Of a DNA stretch of 64,000 nucleotides, positions 45,740-56,769 are shown piece after piece. The DNA is from Forficula auricularia (Eukaryota > Arthropoda > Insecta > Dermaptera > Forficulidae). Each line of letters opens with the position of its first letter. Position 1 is the stretch's first letter. The DNA is taken from contig JALMQS010000090.1 in assembly GCA_024734495.1 (NCBI GenBank), positions 1 through 64,000 on the forward strand, read 5' to 3'. The position numbers and the translations under genes were made by a program. The notes under the pieces were generated by a model. The model ran no database searches, was not told the origin of the DNA, and saw only the letters and a program-made list of their open reading frames with translations.

Positions 45740-45860
45740 CTCAAGGATCGAACCCAAGTGCCAAGTCGCTATTGGCTATCCTTTGTGACCTTTATTTATC
45801 CCAGTTAGCTATTTGGGAGTTAGGTTCGATTCTCGAGCATATGGTAGCTCTTTTGACAAT
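45740..45860. repeat. Inverted pair of tRNA-like B boxes
   Basis: GGTTCGATTCTCGAGC on the plus strand (45822-45837) and GGTTCGATCCTTGAGATC on the minus strand (about 45757-45740) are each perfect B boxes with matching flanks (TTTTGACAATTAATC; TTTCTGACAATATATC). This looks like two SINE or tRNA-like 3' halves arranged tail outwards. No A box found. Confidence 0.4.
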
Positions 45861-46100
45861 TAATCAATCATTTCTATTAAGATATTTGAAAATTAATTTT
45901 CTATTAAATTATATTTAAAATTGAAAAAAAAATATTACATATAGTAGCAGAGTTGTTGAATCATAAAGAGAAACAAAGAGGTTCTCCTCTGCTTGGTGCA
46001 CTGTGTTTGAGTAGCTAGCTTGCTAGACAACACAATTTTCAATATCCAATTGGTGATTGACCCCATGAGAAATAATAAATAAAATATTTCTAATTAAAAA

Positions 46101-46150
46101 GACTGATGATGAAGGTCAAGCCTTCGAAACTATATCTATAGTCTCAAACA
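46101..46150 (+). ncRNA. Hammerhead ribozyme-like motif, family A, best copy
   Basis: CTGATGA is at 46103-46109, then one extra T and a perfect stem II GAAGG/CCTTC with a 5-base loop (46111-46125). GAAA is at 46126-46129, and stem III ACTATA/TATAGT is closed by TC (46129-46142). GTC follows, with cleavage expected after 46143. Only two stem I pairs (GA with TC) are obvious before A-rich loops. Stem III is longer than in the other family A copies (ACTATAGT). Family A relics are at 15035, 17235 and 39418. Confidence 0.55.
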
Positions 46151-46159
46151 AATAAACTA

Positions 46160-48410
46160 TATTTAGACATATTTATATTTGAAATATTATACTATATATT
46201 GAAAAGAAAAATAAATTATTGATTGTTTAATATGATAAAAAAATACAAATCTTTATAAAACAATCTTGGAACGATTTATTTTGAAACTAGACGTTTCGGG
46301 AGAAATTTCCCCTTTATCTATAGATATTTTTTTTTAAATTTGAAAAAAGAAAAAAAGTTATTTTCGCTAATGTTTCGAAAACAACCCTAATAAATTAAAT
46401 AGTTTGATAACAAATTGTCCTGGTGAGCAGATTACCTTTAATTTAAATAAAAAATATAAATATTTATGAAAAATTATTTTTCTCTAAAAGTTTTTATAAA
46501 CATTAGAAAAACAATCCATACTGACCTTTTATTAATCGAATGTTTGTTATTTAAAATTTCGATCATTTCTAAGAATAATCTTTTTTCTAAATTATGTTCT
46601 TGTTAACGCCAATTATTTGAATATAATAATATGCCAATTTATTTGAGTTAGGTTTAGCTTGAAAAAGCAATTCAAAATTTTGAGCTATTTTCTCATTGGT
46701 CAATTTCAAAAGGCCCACGTTTAAACATACGCATGCAGCGACCCCTTGGCGACACAGGGGGTTTTGAGCGAAGAGCGTCTCGTTGAGTCTTTTTCCGGTA
46801 TTGCATATACGCTTCTCTGTCAGGTAAGACGCACAAAGAATCTTTATTAGCAGTGCTTGCTAAAATATATCAGAATTATCCTGTTCGAAATAGAGCTTAT
46901 TTCTAAGAGGATTTAATTCGCCCCGAAATTATATTACCTACATTAAACCATATCAGAATCATCCTGTTCTCGTTTTTCGAGAAAGGATTGCATTCGTTTC
47001 AAATTCAGAGGTTCAATTGACCCTGAAATTGCATTATATTTCTTTGGAGCGCTGATTCAGAGCCGTTTATTTTCAATCAATAATTTAAACTTTATCTTTA
47101 AAACATTTCTCTTATAGAAAGAGAAAATCAGCCTAATCTAAAGTTGAATAAGCCAACTACTTTGGTTAACCTTTTTATTAATTAACAATCCTCTTGTTTT
47201 CAATTTGCCTTTTAATATTTCAAATTAAAAGGCCATTTTTTTGCAGATCATTATAATTGTACTTGTAGGTATCACGATTAAAATTGATCTGTTCATAACA
47301 TATAGGTATAGCAGAAACTTAGTTCACAATTTCTGACTAAGAATTAAATATCTTCCTGTGAAAAAAGATATTTAACATATATAAAAAACAAATACAATAT
47401 CAAAAGGTAACAACATACATGTAAATTCCTTATGGGAATATTTTTAAGGTAATATTTTAATGTTAATATTTCATATTTTAATTTTTTTATATTTTGATAT
47501 TTGAAATTGTTACACATTATATTTCATTTACTAGAAGCCATACTAATTGGTTTCCATATAAAATTTACTTGTATATCTGTGTGCTCAAGCTAGCTACTTG
47601 AAGACATATATATACATCTATATTAAAACAACTTTTGTGCGGGAAACTTCCCTTTTTTGTCAAAAAATCCTATTCATCTTTCTTTTTATTTTTTATTTGA
47701 ATAAATTTTTATATATTTTTGTTTATAAAAAAGAATACCTTTTTTTATTTTAAATTAACCTACCAACCCAATTCTCAAACCTTTTAAATATATAAGTTTA
47801 AGTTCTTTTTAGAAACATTAAAATTTTTAAATCGGGTAAATTTAAAACTTACTTGCAATCTTCAAAATTAATTGGAAACTTTCAATTATCTAACCTGAGA
47901 GGGAAAGGAGAAGGGATTTCATTTAACATTAATATCGTCGATTGGAGTTCTTCCTTATCCAAGCTATTGATGAAAATTAGTAGCTAGAAAGATTTCAATC
48001 ACCCTTCATCCTCACTTCTTATGCTCTCTGGTTAGTGGCGACCGTGTAATTAATACATTTTTTTTTATTTTATACTATTTTCAATTCAAGACGCGTTTAC
48101 AGTTCTTTATCTAAAATTTTTGGATTAGAAAAGTCAAAATTATGTTTAAGGTTAGTAGAATGGTTAGTTATATAAATAAATATATATATACATATATATC
48201 CCGTATGGAAATAAATAGATTTTCGCAAGTATGTGTTTTATATATTTTTTGAAAATATAAATAAAAATATATTAAAAATATTATAGTTAATTTTTGTGTT
48301 AAATTTATATAAAGTTTATACTAGAGCGTCATAAAAATAATTATATTTTAAGATATATATAGAAAACATAAACTTTTTATAAATTTAACACAAAAATTTT
48401 ATATTTTTAA
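46160..48410. other. AT-rich stretch, partly dispersed repeat
   Basis: 46.2-46.6 kb resembles 4.4-5.1 and 53.1-53.3 kb. A less AT-rich block at 46700-46870 has no recognised content. At 48260-48414 a foldback is visible (TTTTTGTGTTAAATTTATAT left, inverse ATAAATTTAACACAAAAA right). The block CCCGTATGGAAATAAATAGA with TTTTCG at 48199 recurs inverted at 50255-50285, so 48.2-50.29 kb may be bounded by one inverted pair. Confidence 0.45.
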
Positions 48411-48414
48411 TATA

Positions 48415-48994
48415 TGTGGGGAACTGAACTCTTCACTGGTCCCTGCTGTTGTGGGTTCCGTGTGGCTTGTTGCGTTTTGTGTCTAGGGTAGGGGTTTTAT
48501 CAAATAAAAGATTCACTTAAGATAAAATATTTATTAACAAGCATAATATTCTATATACAGGTGAATGACAACTTTCATTCGAATGGGCGTTAAATATAAA
48601 GGCGTTATAGTATTATCGTTGATTCGTGTGAGTAGATGGGTTGAATCTATTCGTGTATCGTATCGTGTGTTCGTGTGAATGCTTGCAAGTGTCGCTAGCA
48701 AGTGTCAGTTCGTTTGATGGTCAGATTGCAAGTGTCGCTATGAGCTCCACGTAGACATCATCTCATAAGGGTAGTGGGGAGAATTAATATCACGTGACAA
48801 ATATTATCATTTACGAGGTGGAATTGAAACAGACACGTAGTGGGGGATCTTTCCTTTATCTCATGACTTACCCACTCAAGTTTCAGACAATGGTCCTTGT
48901 TTGCTGAAAAGAATGAAAAACCTTTGCAAGGGTTCGTTTGTCGGCTGGCAAGAAGGGTCTTAGGTCGTGGAAGCCAGTGGACCCGACCATTACA
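48415..48994 (-). mobile_element. Possible solo LTR
   Basis: On the minus strand it starts TGTAATGGTCGGGTCC and ends GAGTTCAGTTCCCCACA, the TG...CA form of LTRs, in 580 bases. A TATA-like CTTTATATTTAAC (about 48605) and, 70-90 bases on, AATAAATATTTT (about 48535), a polyadenylation-type signal, fit a U3-R-U5 arrangement. The subrepeat GCAAGTGTCGCTA occurs twice (48686, 48728). Flanking 5-mers do not match, so integration duplication is unsupported. No adjoining gag/pol. Confidence 0.35.
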
Positions 48995-48999
48995 TCTCT

Positions 49000-50500
49000 G
49001 TTGAAGATGAGCGCAATTAAAAATTTCTATAATACTATTTCAACCCTGCATATATTTTCAAAAAATTTCAATGGGGTTAGGGAGGGTTGGTAGGTTGGGG
49101 TATGGAAATTGGCTATTTTAGGGTACTTTTTAGGGGAATATTGCTGAGTGTGAGAATACTAACCTTATCAGACGTGGTGGGTGGTGTGTAACTCAGTGTA
49201 TCCCGTTGTACTATTTTGATAAACTACTGAATTTACTCTTATGTTTCAAATTTTACTCTACTGAAGTTAATCTTATGCAATGAATTTACAAAAAAAATAA
49301 TAAAAAAAATAATTTTAAATAGTCAAAAATAAAATAACTGAATGAATTCTAGCTGCAAAGGAGAATGGGGAATTTTCTTAACAGTAAATGATATTCAAAA
49401 ATATGGTTCACGATGTGGTTATTAAGGTCCTTTGTGAATTTAACAGTCAAGAAAAGAGTTGAAGAATTTGATGGCTTTAGTGGGTTGAACGGAGATGGTT
49501 CAAAGAAATTATGATTAATTAATAAAGCGTCGACCAGTGGACCAGCAAGTGGATGACTGCAAATACCCGCAAAAGGGCTCAGAAGAAGTACGCCGTGATA
49601 TCGAGATGATGTAGGCGCCGTGAATATTTGAGAGCAACGATGTAAATGAGGTATATAGATGCAGAGCGACAATTCCAATGATAAGAGCGTGTGTAATAGG
49701 TTCGTTAAAGAGTAGAAGTGTGTATTGAAGAAAAAGAAAAAAGAAAGAAAGAAAGATAAGATGATTCTATTTCCTCGTGTTCTTCTTTTTATGCCTTTCT
49801 AATCGTTTCTCCTGAGCTGGCTGTCCGGTGGAGTCCCCGTTTGATTACAATTCTCCGTTTTTTTACCCCTTCTAAGGTATATCGCCAACCAGGGCGCTCT
49901 GTTCTCTTGTATGGGGATGTTCGAACCCAGCCTTGTTTCACCCTCCTGACTGTATTCAGAACTGGACACTAAAGCTCATATACTACGAATGACTTTAGAT
50001 AATCACGGCTTTTGCTAACTTCTCTTTAAATATGAAAAATAAACTAATTTTTACGAATTTTATTCTATATTTGGCTTGTCTAGTTAATTTCTTTCCTATT
50101 TTTAAGATATTAAATTAATAAAATATGAAAAAGTTAAAATTTAAGTTTTACTAACTCTACTATGCATAAAAAAAACATACTTCTAAATTTGATTCCTTGT
50201 TCAACAATGTGCTAAAATGGGCTGTTACCATTTTAAAATATATAAACAACATATTTCGAAAATCTATTTATTTCCATACAGGATGTGTGTGTATGTTTAT
50301 TTGCATCAAGCAGAGGTTACCCGCAGTGAATTCCTCTTAAAAAATTGATTTAAATCTTGTGGCGTTTGTTATTTCTTTCAATGATCTTAGAATTTTAAAA
50401 AAATATACAATTTTTCAGGATCCAAGAAACGTACTTGGTTTCTATAAAACTTAGGGCGTGTTCGACTTACGAAACTGACACTCCACTAATGCGCACTTTA
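49000..50500. other. Stretch without a supportable gene
   Basis: 49340-49680 is of balanced composition with a 109-codon minus-strand frame that carries no recognised motif. An (AAAG)n patch lies at 49728-49752. Confidence 0.4.
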
Positions 50501-50509
50501 AAATTATTA

Positions 50510-50723
50510 GGGCTAGTTGTATGTCGGTTTGTAAAAAGTCTTTGTAAAAATTGACAAAGTGGTAAAACCCTAGAACTCACATTGTGCCCGGCGGGATAAC
50601 CAATCAGATGACACGCACTTTTATCTGATTGGATGCCATCCCGCCGAGCACTATGCTCGTTCTAGGGTTTTACCACTTTGTCAGCTATTACAAAGACTTT
50701 ACCAACCGACATACAACTGGCCC
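50510..50723. mobile_element. PIF/Harbinger-type MITE, copy 2
   Basis: Near-palindromic, 214 bp. Termini GGGCTAGTTGTATGTCGG and (minus strand) GGGCCAGTTGTATGTCGG. TTA on both sides (50507-50509, 50724-50726). Arms carry ACAAAGTGGTAAAACCC, as in copy 1. Confidence 0.9.
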
Positions 50724-50729
50724 TTAGTG

Positions 50730-51341
50730 AGAGTAAAAGTGTGCATGCGTGATTCTCACTAGCGCAGTGCCAGCTTCATAAATCGAACATGCTATTAGTT
50801 ATGTTATTTTTGAGATCCAATCAACTTGACACAAACATTTCAATTGGCTGACCGGACAAATTGTCCCAATCAAGATTTACGTGTCATTTCATTAAAGAAG
50901 ATTTGAAAATTTTCTGTCAACACCGTCTCTCTCGATGTATGGTAAACCACAAACGATGTAGGTTTCTTTCGGCTATAAAAATTAATCTTTAAAAGGTAAA
51001 TCGGCGGACATTAATTTTCTCCGTGAAAGAATTAGCACTCCTTCGGGATGTAATTAAGAGACGAGAGAGAAGGCAGGAGTAGGCTCTTCTGGCTTCATCC
51101 TCTTACGATATATTATTTTTGTGGTCGAAAACGACAACGTACACCCCGCCCTGATTATAAATGAGACTATTTTGTAACAATGGAATCGTTTAATTAATTA
51201 CTCTAAGAACCAACTATTAAAATCTAAATGGTCTTTTTATATTAATATATTTATTAATTGGATTAAAACACATTACTAAAACTATTAAATTTTCAAGACA
51301 AATCAAATAGTAATGATAAATAAGAATGTAGATTAATTTTG
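50730..51341. other. Stretch without a supportable gene
   Basis: Balanced composition to about 51160, then AT-rich up to the gap. No domain-bearing frame or repeat recognised. Confidence 0.4.
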
Positions 51342-51441
51342 NNNNNNNNNNNNNNNNNNNNNNNNNNNNNNNNNNNNNNNNNNNNNNNNNNNNNNNNNNN
51401 NNNNNNNNNNNNNNNNNNNNNNNNNNNNNNNNNNNNNNNNN
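51342..51441. other. Assembly gap (100 N)
   Basis: Exactly 100 undetermined bases, the usual arbitrary gap length, so true distance is unknown. Confidence 1.
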
Positions 51442-51858
51442 TCTTGTAGATAATAAATATGTAATTAAGAACAATAATTTTAATTATTTTCTCATTATTT
51501 TTGGGATTATTATTAAAAGATTCATTAAAAATAGAATTAAAATTAGAAGAATTCACTCGCAATTTGAAGGAGAGTTTGATTTGAAAAGAAAAATATGGTT
51601 ATCCTCAGCGTGATGGTGTACAGGATCGTAAACACCGTAAACAAAAAGCTGTCTTGCGAATTTGAAGACTTTTTGGTAGGTTTTATTAGTTCTTTTTCTG
51701 TCTCTTTTGGGGAGGGGGTTTTGTTAACTCTTCTTTCCATTTAGAGATAGGAAAAGCAAGGGTTGGTTTTGAAATTAGGCTGGAATAAGGAAATCTCTGC
51801 GTTACTAAGGTAAATATTTTGTTTATTTTTAAAATATTTTTTCTTTTTTTTAGATAAT

Positions 51859-52380
51859 ATGGTTAAAAGGGATAGTCAATCCAGGGTTGGGACTAGAAGT
51901 ATAGGTGTTGAAACCAGTGGTGGAATTGGTTCTGACGAGGAAGATTCACATGGTTATAGAGAGATTATAAGGATATAGGGAAGAATTGGTATTAATTTAA
52001 ATACAGTCAGGTTCCTGCAAGTTAGCGAATTCAGATATTAATATGGTAGGTTTGTATTCATTTGTAGGATCTGGCATTGATTTGTGGAAGTCTGTCTATT
52101 ATTTATTCTACTTGGGATTATAGTCTTCTGCCTCCTATGATTAAATCAATTATAAATTTTAGTAAAGTCCTAAAGTCCTAGAATTGCAAAAAAATTTATT
52201 TAGGTTCTCCACAAGCAGAGATTGTTAGCTGCGGTGGGAGAGATCAAGGCCATCCTTGTTAAGGTTTTGACCAGGTTTCCTTAACAGCTTATGGCAAATG
52301 CCGGGATGGCTAATGCGTCGCTTCTGTCTCTGGTAATCGGGTTTTTGCGCGGAATTTTCAAACTACTTTCGAGTTCTTGA
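51859..52380 (+). pseudogene. Decayed coding stretch of unknown family
   Basis: A good 3' splice-like tract (TTTTCTTTTTTTTAG, ending 51853) precedes a 39-codon frame from ATG 51859 with acidic wording (GGIGSDEEDSHGYREIIRI). After stops and frame changes, further codon-like pieces follow: DINMVGLYSFVGSGIDLWKS from about 52037, SLLPPMIKSIINFSKVLKS from about 52124, and LLAAVGEIKAILVKVLTRFP with MANASLLSLVIGFLRGIF up to 52365. The run of protein-like segments in one direction suggests a decayed gene or retroelement ORF1/gag. I do not recognise the family. Confidence 0.3.
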
Positions 52381-52389
52381 TTGGAAATC

Positions 52390-53240
52390 TATGGTCATGT
52401 TATTTGTTAATGAGCATACATTTCTTTTTTTTTTTTTTTAATTTGAAAAGTTTAAAAGTTATTACAATTTTGCTAAGATATGTGAGCAATGTTTTCCTAT
52501 TTGAAATCGGACTCAAATCGCAGAAATGAGCGATGAGTGATGATCATTCAAAACAAAACCCCTCTAAAATATAAAGCGAGAAAATATTTTAATCGATACA
52601 ATCTCAGATCAAGCAGGCAACTCACTCAAGGTGTTTTATTTATTTTATAATTTTAACAAATTTTCTAATTTTACCATGAGTGGTTTAACCTGAAAGGATT
52701 CTCATTTATTTCAACAAAACAACAAACAAGATGAATCTGAAAGAGTTATAAGGAAAACCAATGAGGTTGTCCCCTGCTTGATGCAAATTTATATATACAT
52801 GGGCAAGAGAATGCACATGCCCCCCCTTCTAGGATCGATTAAAAAATTCTGTAACAGCCACTGACTTTCGGCCCGGCCTCACTAAACTACTTATGGTAAT
52901 GTGCCGCATCTGTTTTTGTATTTAAACAATGATATATTAGTCATTAGTACTTGTGAAAAAAATCAAAAAATTAAATTTTAAAATTTAATCATGTAATTAT
53001 TTGTCTCCAAGCTTGCTCCACTGAAAATTTTTCTGTGAACCCCCCCCCCCCCTCATATATATATATATATATATTTAAAAAAATGTTTTGATTTTTTTTA
53101 TTATATAAATAAGTAAATACACATCTTTTATATATATATAAAAAAAACAATCTTCATACGATACGTTTATTAAAATCCCAAACGTTTCGGAGAATTTCTC
53201 TTTAAAAATTTAATTTAATTGAAGCAAAAAATAAGTATCC
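52390..53240. other. AT-rich stretch without a supportable gene
   Basis: Contains the dispersed block CCAATGAGGTTGTCCCCTGC with TTGATGCAAA (52758-52787), related copies of which lie at 5206, 13183, 17320, 37903, 45972 and 50297, plus a C run and (AT)n at 53040-53074. Confidence 0.45.
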
Positions 53241-53640
53241 CTTTTTGAAAATAAGTAGGAATTCATTTCAAAAATAGAACTCAGCGTCAACAACCGAATT
53301 ATTTATGAAAATAATTTTAGTTTTTAAGCGTCTTAAATGCTTTGAAATTAGTAGAATAATTTTATATTGCATTATCATGAGGGATCGTCCCCTTAGGAGT
53401 TGAAAATTTTGCTACACTTTAATATATTGCATGTCTGAGGGTCAAACTAACATGCCCGGGCAGTGTGTTAGTAGCTGGGTTTAATTCCTAGGGGGACGAT
53501 TCCTCTGATAATTCAATATAAAAATATTCTACTAATATCAAGGAACTTAAGACCTTAAAAACTAAATTCTTTTCATAAATAATTCGGTTGTTACCGAGAG
53601 TTGTATTTTTGAAAGGAATTTCATCTTATTTTCAAAAAGA
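53241..53640. repeat. Foldback with about 155-bp arms
   Basis: Left arm 53241-53397 and right arm 53488-53640 are imperfect inverses (AACCGAATTATTTATGAAAA against TTTTCATAAATAATTCGGTT). The loop contains GGTCAAACTAACATGCCCGG. It directly abuts the TA of the pogo-like MITE. Confidence 0.8.
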
Positions 53641-53644
53641 TATA

Positions 53645-54266
53645 CAGTGAAACACCTCAAATCCGAAATCCCGGAAATCCGAACGCAAAAAAGAGAAACT
53701 TATTTATTTAGTCATAAAACAATTTTGTATAATATTCTACATTATAACTTTATTTAACATAATTAGTTGAAAAATTAACAAAATAAGTCCAGGAATTTTT
53801 TATGGGGGGGAGAATGTATATAAGGTGCCCGATGTATATAAGATCTACGAAAGTGTGTCGCGATCGAATTGTCCAAGCGGGGGGGGGGGAGGGGGTCAGA
53901 GACGCCCCACACACACATAGAACTTTATTTAAAAAAAATTTTTCCAGGCACGGGCCTCTATGGGGGGGGGGGGGGGCCTGTCGCCTCCGCCCCCCCCCCT
54001 GGATCCGCCCTTGGTTACTTAACATATCTAACAAAGTATAAATCTGTCTACATACTTATGTCATCCAGGATTGAAAAACGTTAAAAGTTGGTTATTGAAA
54101 TTCTTTATGTTAATCACTTTACAAAACATTGAAATAATAATAGAAATACAATAAAATATCACTTAATCTTTCACTTGATATCAGTTATTTTCAATCGTCG
54201 AAGCTGCTTTCGGCTAATCCGAACAGGCTACAGCACCAATTAGTTCGGATTTAAGGGGTTTAATTG
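53645..54266. mobile_element. pogo/Tigger-like MITE
   Basis: Left terminus CAGTGAAACACCTCAAATCC and right terminus (minus strand) CAATTAAACCCCTTAAATCC agree in most positions and resemble pogo-group ends (CAGT.GAACC..). A TA dinucleotide flanks both ends (53643-53644, 54267-54268). The right arm carries TAATCCGAACAGGC. No transposase. The hAT MITE at 53779-54013 lies inside it. Confidence 0.75.
53779..54013. mobile_element. hAT-type MITE nested in the pogo-like MITE
   Basis: Collinear with 6650-7042 but shorter: TCCAGGAATTTTTTATGG, a G run, GTATATAAGGTGCCC, GTGTGTCGCGATCGAATTG, CACACACATAGAACTTTATTT, CCAGGCACGGGCC, and the terminus GGATCCGCCCTTG. The left tip is degraded (CAAAATAAGTCCAGG) and the 8-base flanks no longer match. 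Confidence 0.7.
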
Positions 54267-54269
54267 TAT

Positions 54270-55160
54270 GTTTAACCTAGCACCAACACCAGTTACAGTT
54301 TCACAGTACTTATCTTTTGCTTTTAATTAAATAAAATATTTAAATTAAGTAAAAGAAACAATTTTTTGTTTTTTCCTAATATAAATTCGCAATGGAATAT
54401 ATTTTTCAACGTTGTTTATCCAGTACAAAAGAACATCCTGTTCAATCTGTCAGTGAGCCATCATTTGGTCTTTTGGCTGCACACGGTTTGCCATCGCGCG
54501 GTCCGAAGTAGAATCATTTGTTGAAAGCTCCGAACTCCGAATGCATTCCAAGGAGCTGATTAGAAAGAAAGGATCTTTCTCTGAAGTGTCGGTGCTTTGT
54601 TTTGAGAATTCCATCATGTCAGGACATGTACATTTCTTGCAGGCATTTTTCTCAGCTGTTCTGTCATATTATGCCTTTCAACGCCTTTTGATCAACGACC
54701 AGAGAGAGAACTCTCCTGGCTATTTATTTCTATTCATCTAGAAAGAACAACTCATTTTAGAGCGGCAGTTCTAAAAGAAGATCTAATGGAATTTATTAAT
54801 TTTGCCTCGTAGAGAAAACAATATGTTCATTTGGAGCGAGCGGGTCAACGAGTCTTAAAAGAGAAGCCAAGATAAATTGAATATTTATTGATTTGGTTTA
54901 AATGATGGGATGTTTATGTTTTTTATTAAACAGATGTCATTTTATTCCTGCCAAATTTCGTCGTTGAATTATTGAAGTATCTGGCCACCTAGCGATGCTC
55001 GGTGACTTTCTGCTTCAGTTAAAAGCTATAAATTAATTTAAAATTCTGATAAAAAGTTCGATTTTTATTTAGATTCAGAATTAAATTAAAAAATGTGTGC
55101 ATGGAATCCATGCCCGACAAAAGGGAAACTTTTTTCTATTAATATATGTACTTTCTAATG
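54270..55160. other. Stretch without a supportable gene
   Basis: Balanced composition at 54420-54760 with a 66-codon frame of no recognised family. At 54980-55110 a fragment of the GAGCGATGCTCG repeat seen at 11360 is present. Confidence 0.4.
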
Positions 55161-55164
55161 GCTA

Positions 55165-55342
55165 GAGGTCCACACAAATTTTAATCCTCCACCCGGATTC
55201 GTGGGGTTCGGAGGGTGATGAGATTAGGGGAAGATACAGTCCAGAGGACCGCCAACCTTATACATGTCCTCTGACTCTCTCCTCTTCCTCCAACTCTCAT
55301 CACCCTTCGAATCCAGGAGGAGGATTAAAATTTGTGGACCTC
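55165..55342. repeat. Foldback family F, copy 2
   Basis: Arms AGGTCCACACAAATTTTAAT, CCTCCACCCGG, GTTCGGAGGGTGATGAG and the inverse CTCATCACCCTTCGAATCC ... ATTTGTGGACCT, around a spacer near 55255. Confidence 0.8.
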
Positions 55343-55424
55343 CACCATTTTGGTTGGTTGGGTTGACTTTTAGGAAGATACGAAGCCTTTTGTGTTTAAG
55401 GTCCCCAATTTCGAGAAACCGATT

Positions 55425-55462
<38 letters not shown>

Positions 55463-55876
55463 TACAAGAATTGCTAATTTAATAATATAAGATTCACAGA
55501 GGAATATCCCATTTTTTTGCCGTAGAATACGTGTTTTTTCACGAGAAAGTAAATCGAGAAAATCGATAGTTGTCACCTCCAAGCAAGCGCTTGAGCGCTG
55601 AAATAGTATTTTTGATGGGTTTTTTTTAACTCGGCGTTCATGTTGTTTATTGTTAGTGAAGTCTCATTATTATATATCTATGTAAATTTAAAATCGGCGT
55701 AACGTCCATAGCACAAGCAGTGCTCTCGATGAACAATTGGACTTGAAGACTGAAGATGGACGCTTATGCATGTCTTATATAAATCTCGTTCATTTATAAT
55801 AATTATAATATATAATAAAAAGTGTGTTAAAATTTCATTAATAAAAGAAACTCATTATTAGAGAGCTTATAATTAG

Positions 55877-56390
55877 ATGCTGCGCCCAGGAGTGATTAAA
55901 AACAATACTTTTATAGAATTTTGTAGGCTGAGATCGGGGTCCCTTCCTTCAGCCGTAAGAACCAGCAGGGGAAGACGGCCGAAGGGGACCCCGATGTGCC
56001 GGGCTGGGTGCTGACGCACTGAGACGACGGCTCACATTATTCAATGTTGCGATAAGACCGCGGATGGGCGGGTTAAGGGCATGACGCTGTGGTACGATGT
56101 CTGGCCCATGATTTGATGAAAAGGGGAATGCGTGTCAAGTTGGAGTACTTGTACTCCAGCAGGGCTGGCAATAGAAGGCCAGACATCGTGGCAAAGAATG
56201 CGTCGGTGGTGGTGTGGGTTTTGGACGTCCAGATCGTCTCCGCGCTTGCAGGACTGGGTATTGCCCACCGAAACAAAATAGAAAAACTCCATTCTGGTGG
56301 ATAATATTGCGAAGAGATTTGGCGTCAGGGTCCAGGCCATCACACTCTAGTGGAAGGGAGTGTGGTATGATTATTTTATTGTAAATACAA
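55877..56390 (+). pseudogene. R2-clade retrotransposon C-terminus (zinc knuckle and RLE endonuclease), broken
   Basis: Broken plus-strand frames read through the C-terminal part of an R2/NeSL-type site-specific LINE. FIEFCRLRSGSLPS and SRGRR are followed by the CCHC knuckle region (CRAGC at 55997-56011, ETTAHIIQCC, with C, C, H, C in order). A HDAVVRCLAHDL segment leads to the restriction-like endonuclease with RRPDIVAKN and WVLDVQIV (PD...D), then NKIEK and VDNIAKRFGV, and the C-terminal W-x-G-x-W (WKGVW). Breaks are TGA at 56012, a one-base frameshift near 56078, another frameshift near 56285 and TAG at 56348. Reverse transcriptase and N-terminal zinc fingers are absent. It does not sit in 28S rDNA, so it is either a stray 3' copy of R2 or a relative with other targets. 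Confidence 0.8.
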
Positions 56391-56769
56391 AAAAAATGTG
56401 AAATGTGAGTCAGGATTAATCGTGGCTCTCTCATCCACCCGTTCTGAATCTGAATTTATTTGTTCTGAAGCTGAAAGTGTGAAGTTTGTGGATACATTTG
56501 TGTAATGAACTTTTATCTTTGTAAGAGGCGCTCCTCAGAGGCCCAATAAACAAAATATGTACCTAAAAAAAACATTCATTTAAAATAAGTAAGGACATTA
56601 AATTTTGATTTGTAATAAAGTTCCCCTTTGGATCTCGAAAGGTAAATAAAGACTGATTCAGCTAAAAATGCAGTTTTATTATTAAAATATATTATTTTCA
56701 AATAAATAATGAATAATGATTAATGATTTAGTTAGTTAAAAATGCAGAATCAAAATTTAATGTCCTTAC

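Noticed and set aside
45740..45860. Complete tRNA genes
   Set aside because: Only B boxes are present; no acceptor stem or A box can be drawn.
49349..49678. 109-codon minus-strand open frame
   Set aside because: No motif, no supporting signals; hydrophobic-rich sequence typical of reverse frames.
55264..55582. Short open frames over the (TA)n tract
   Set aside because: They depend on the microsatellite and the foldback arms.
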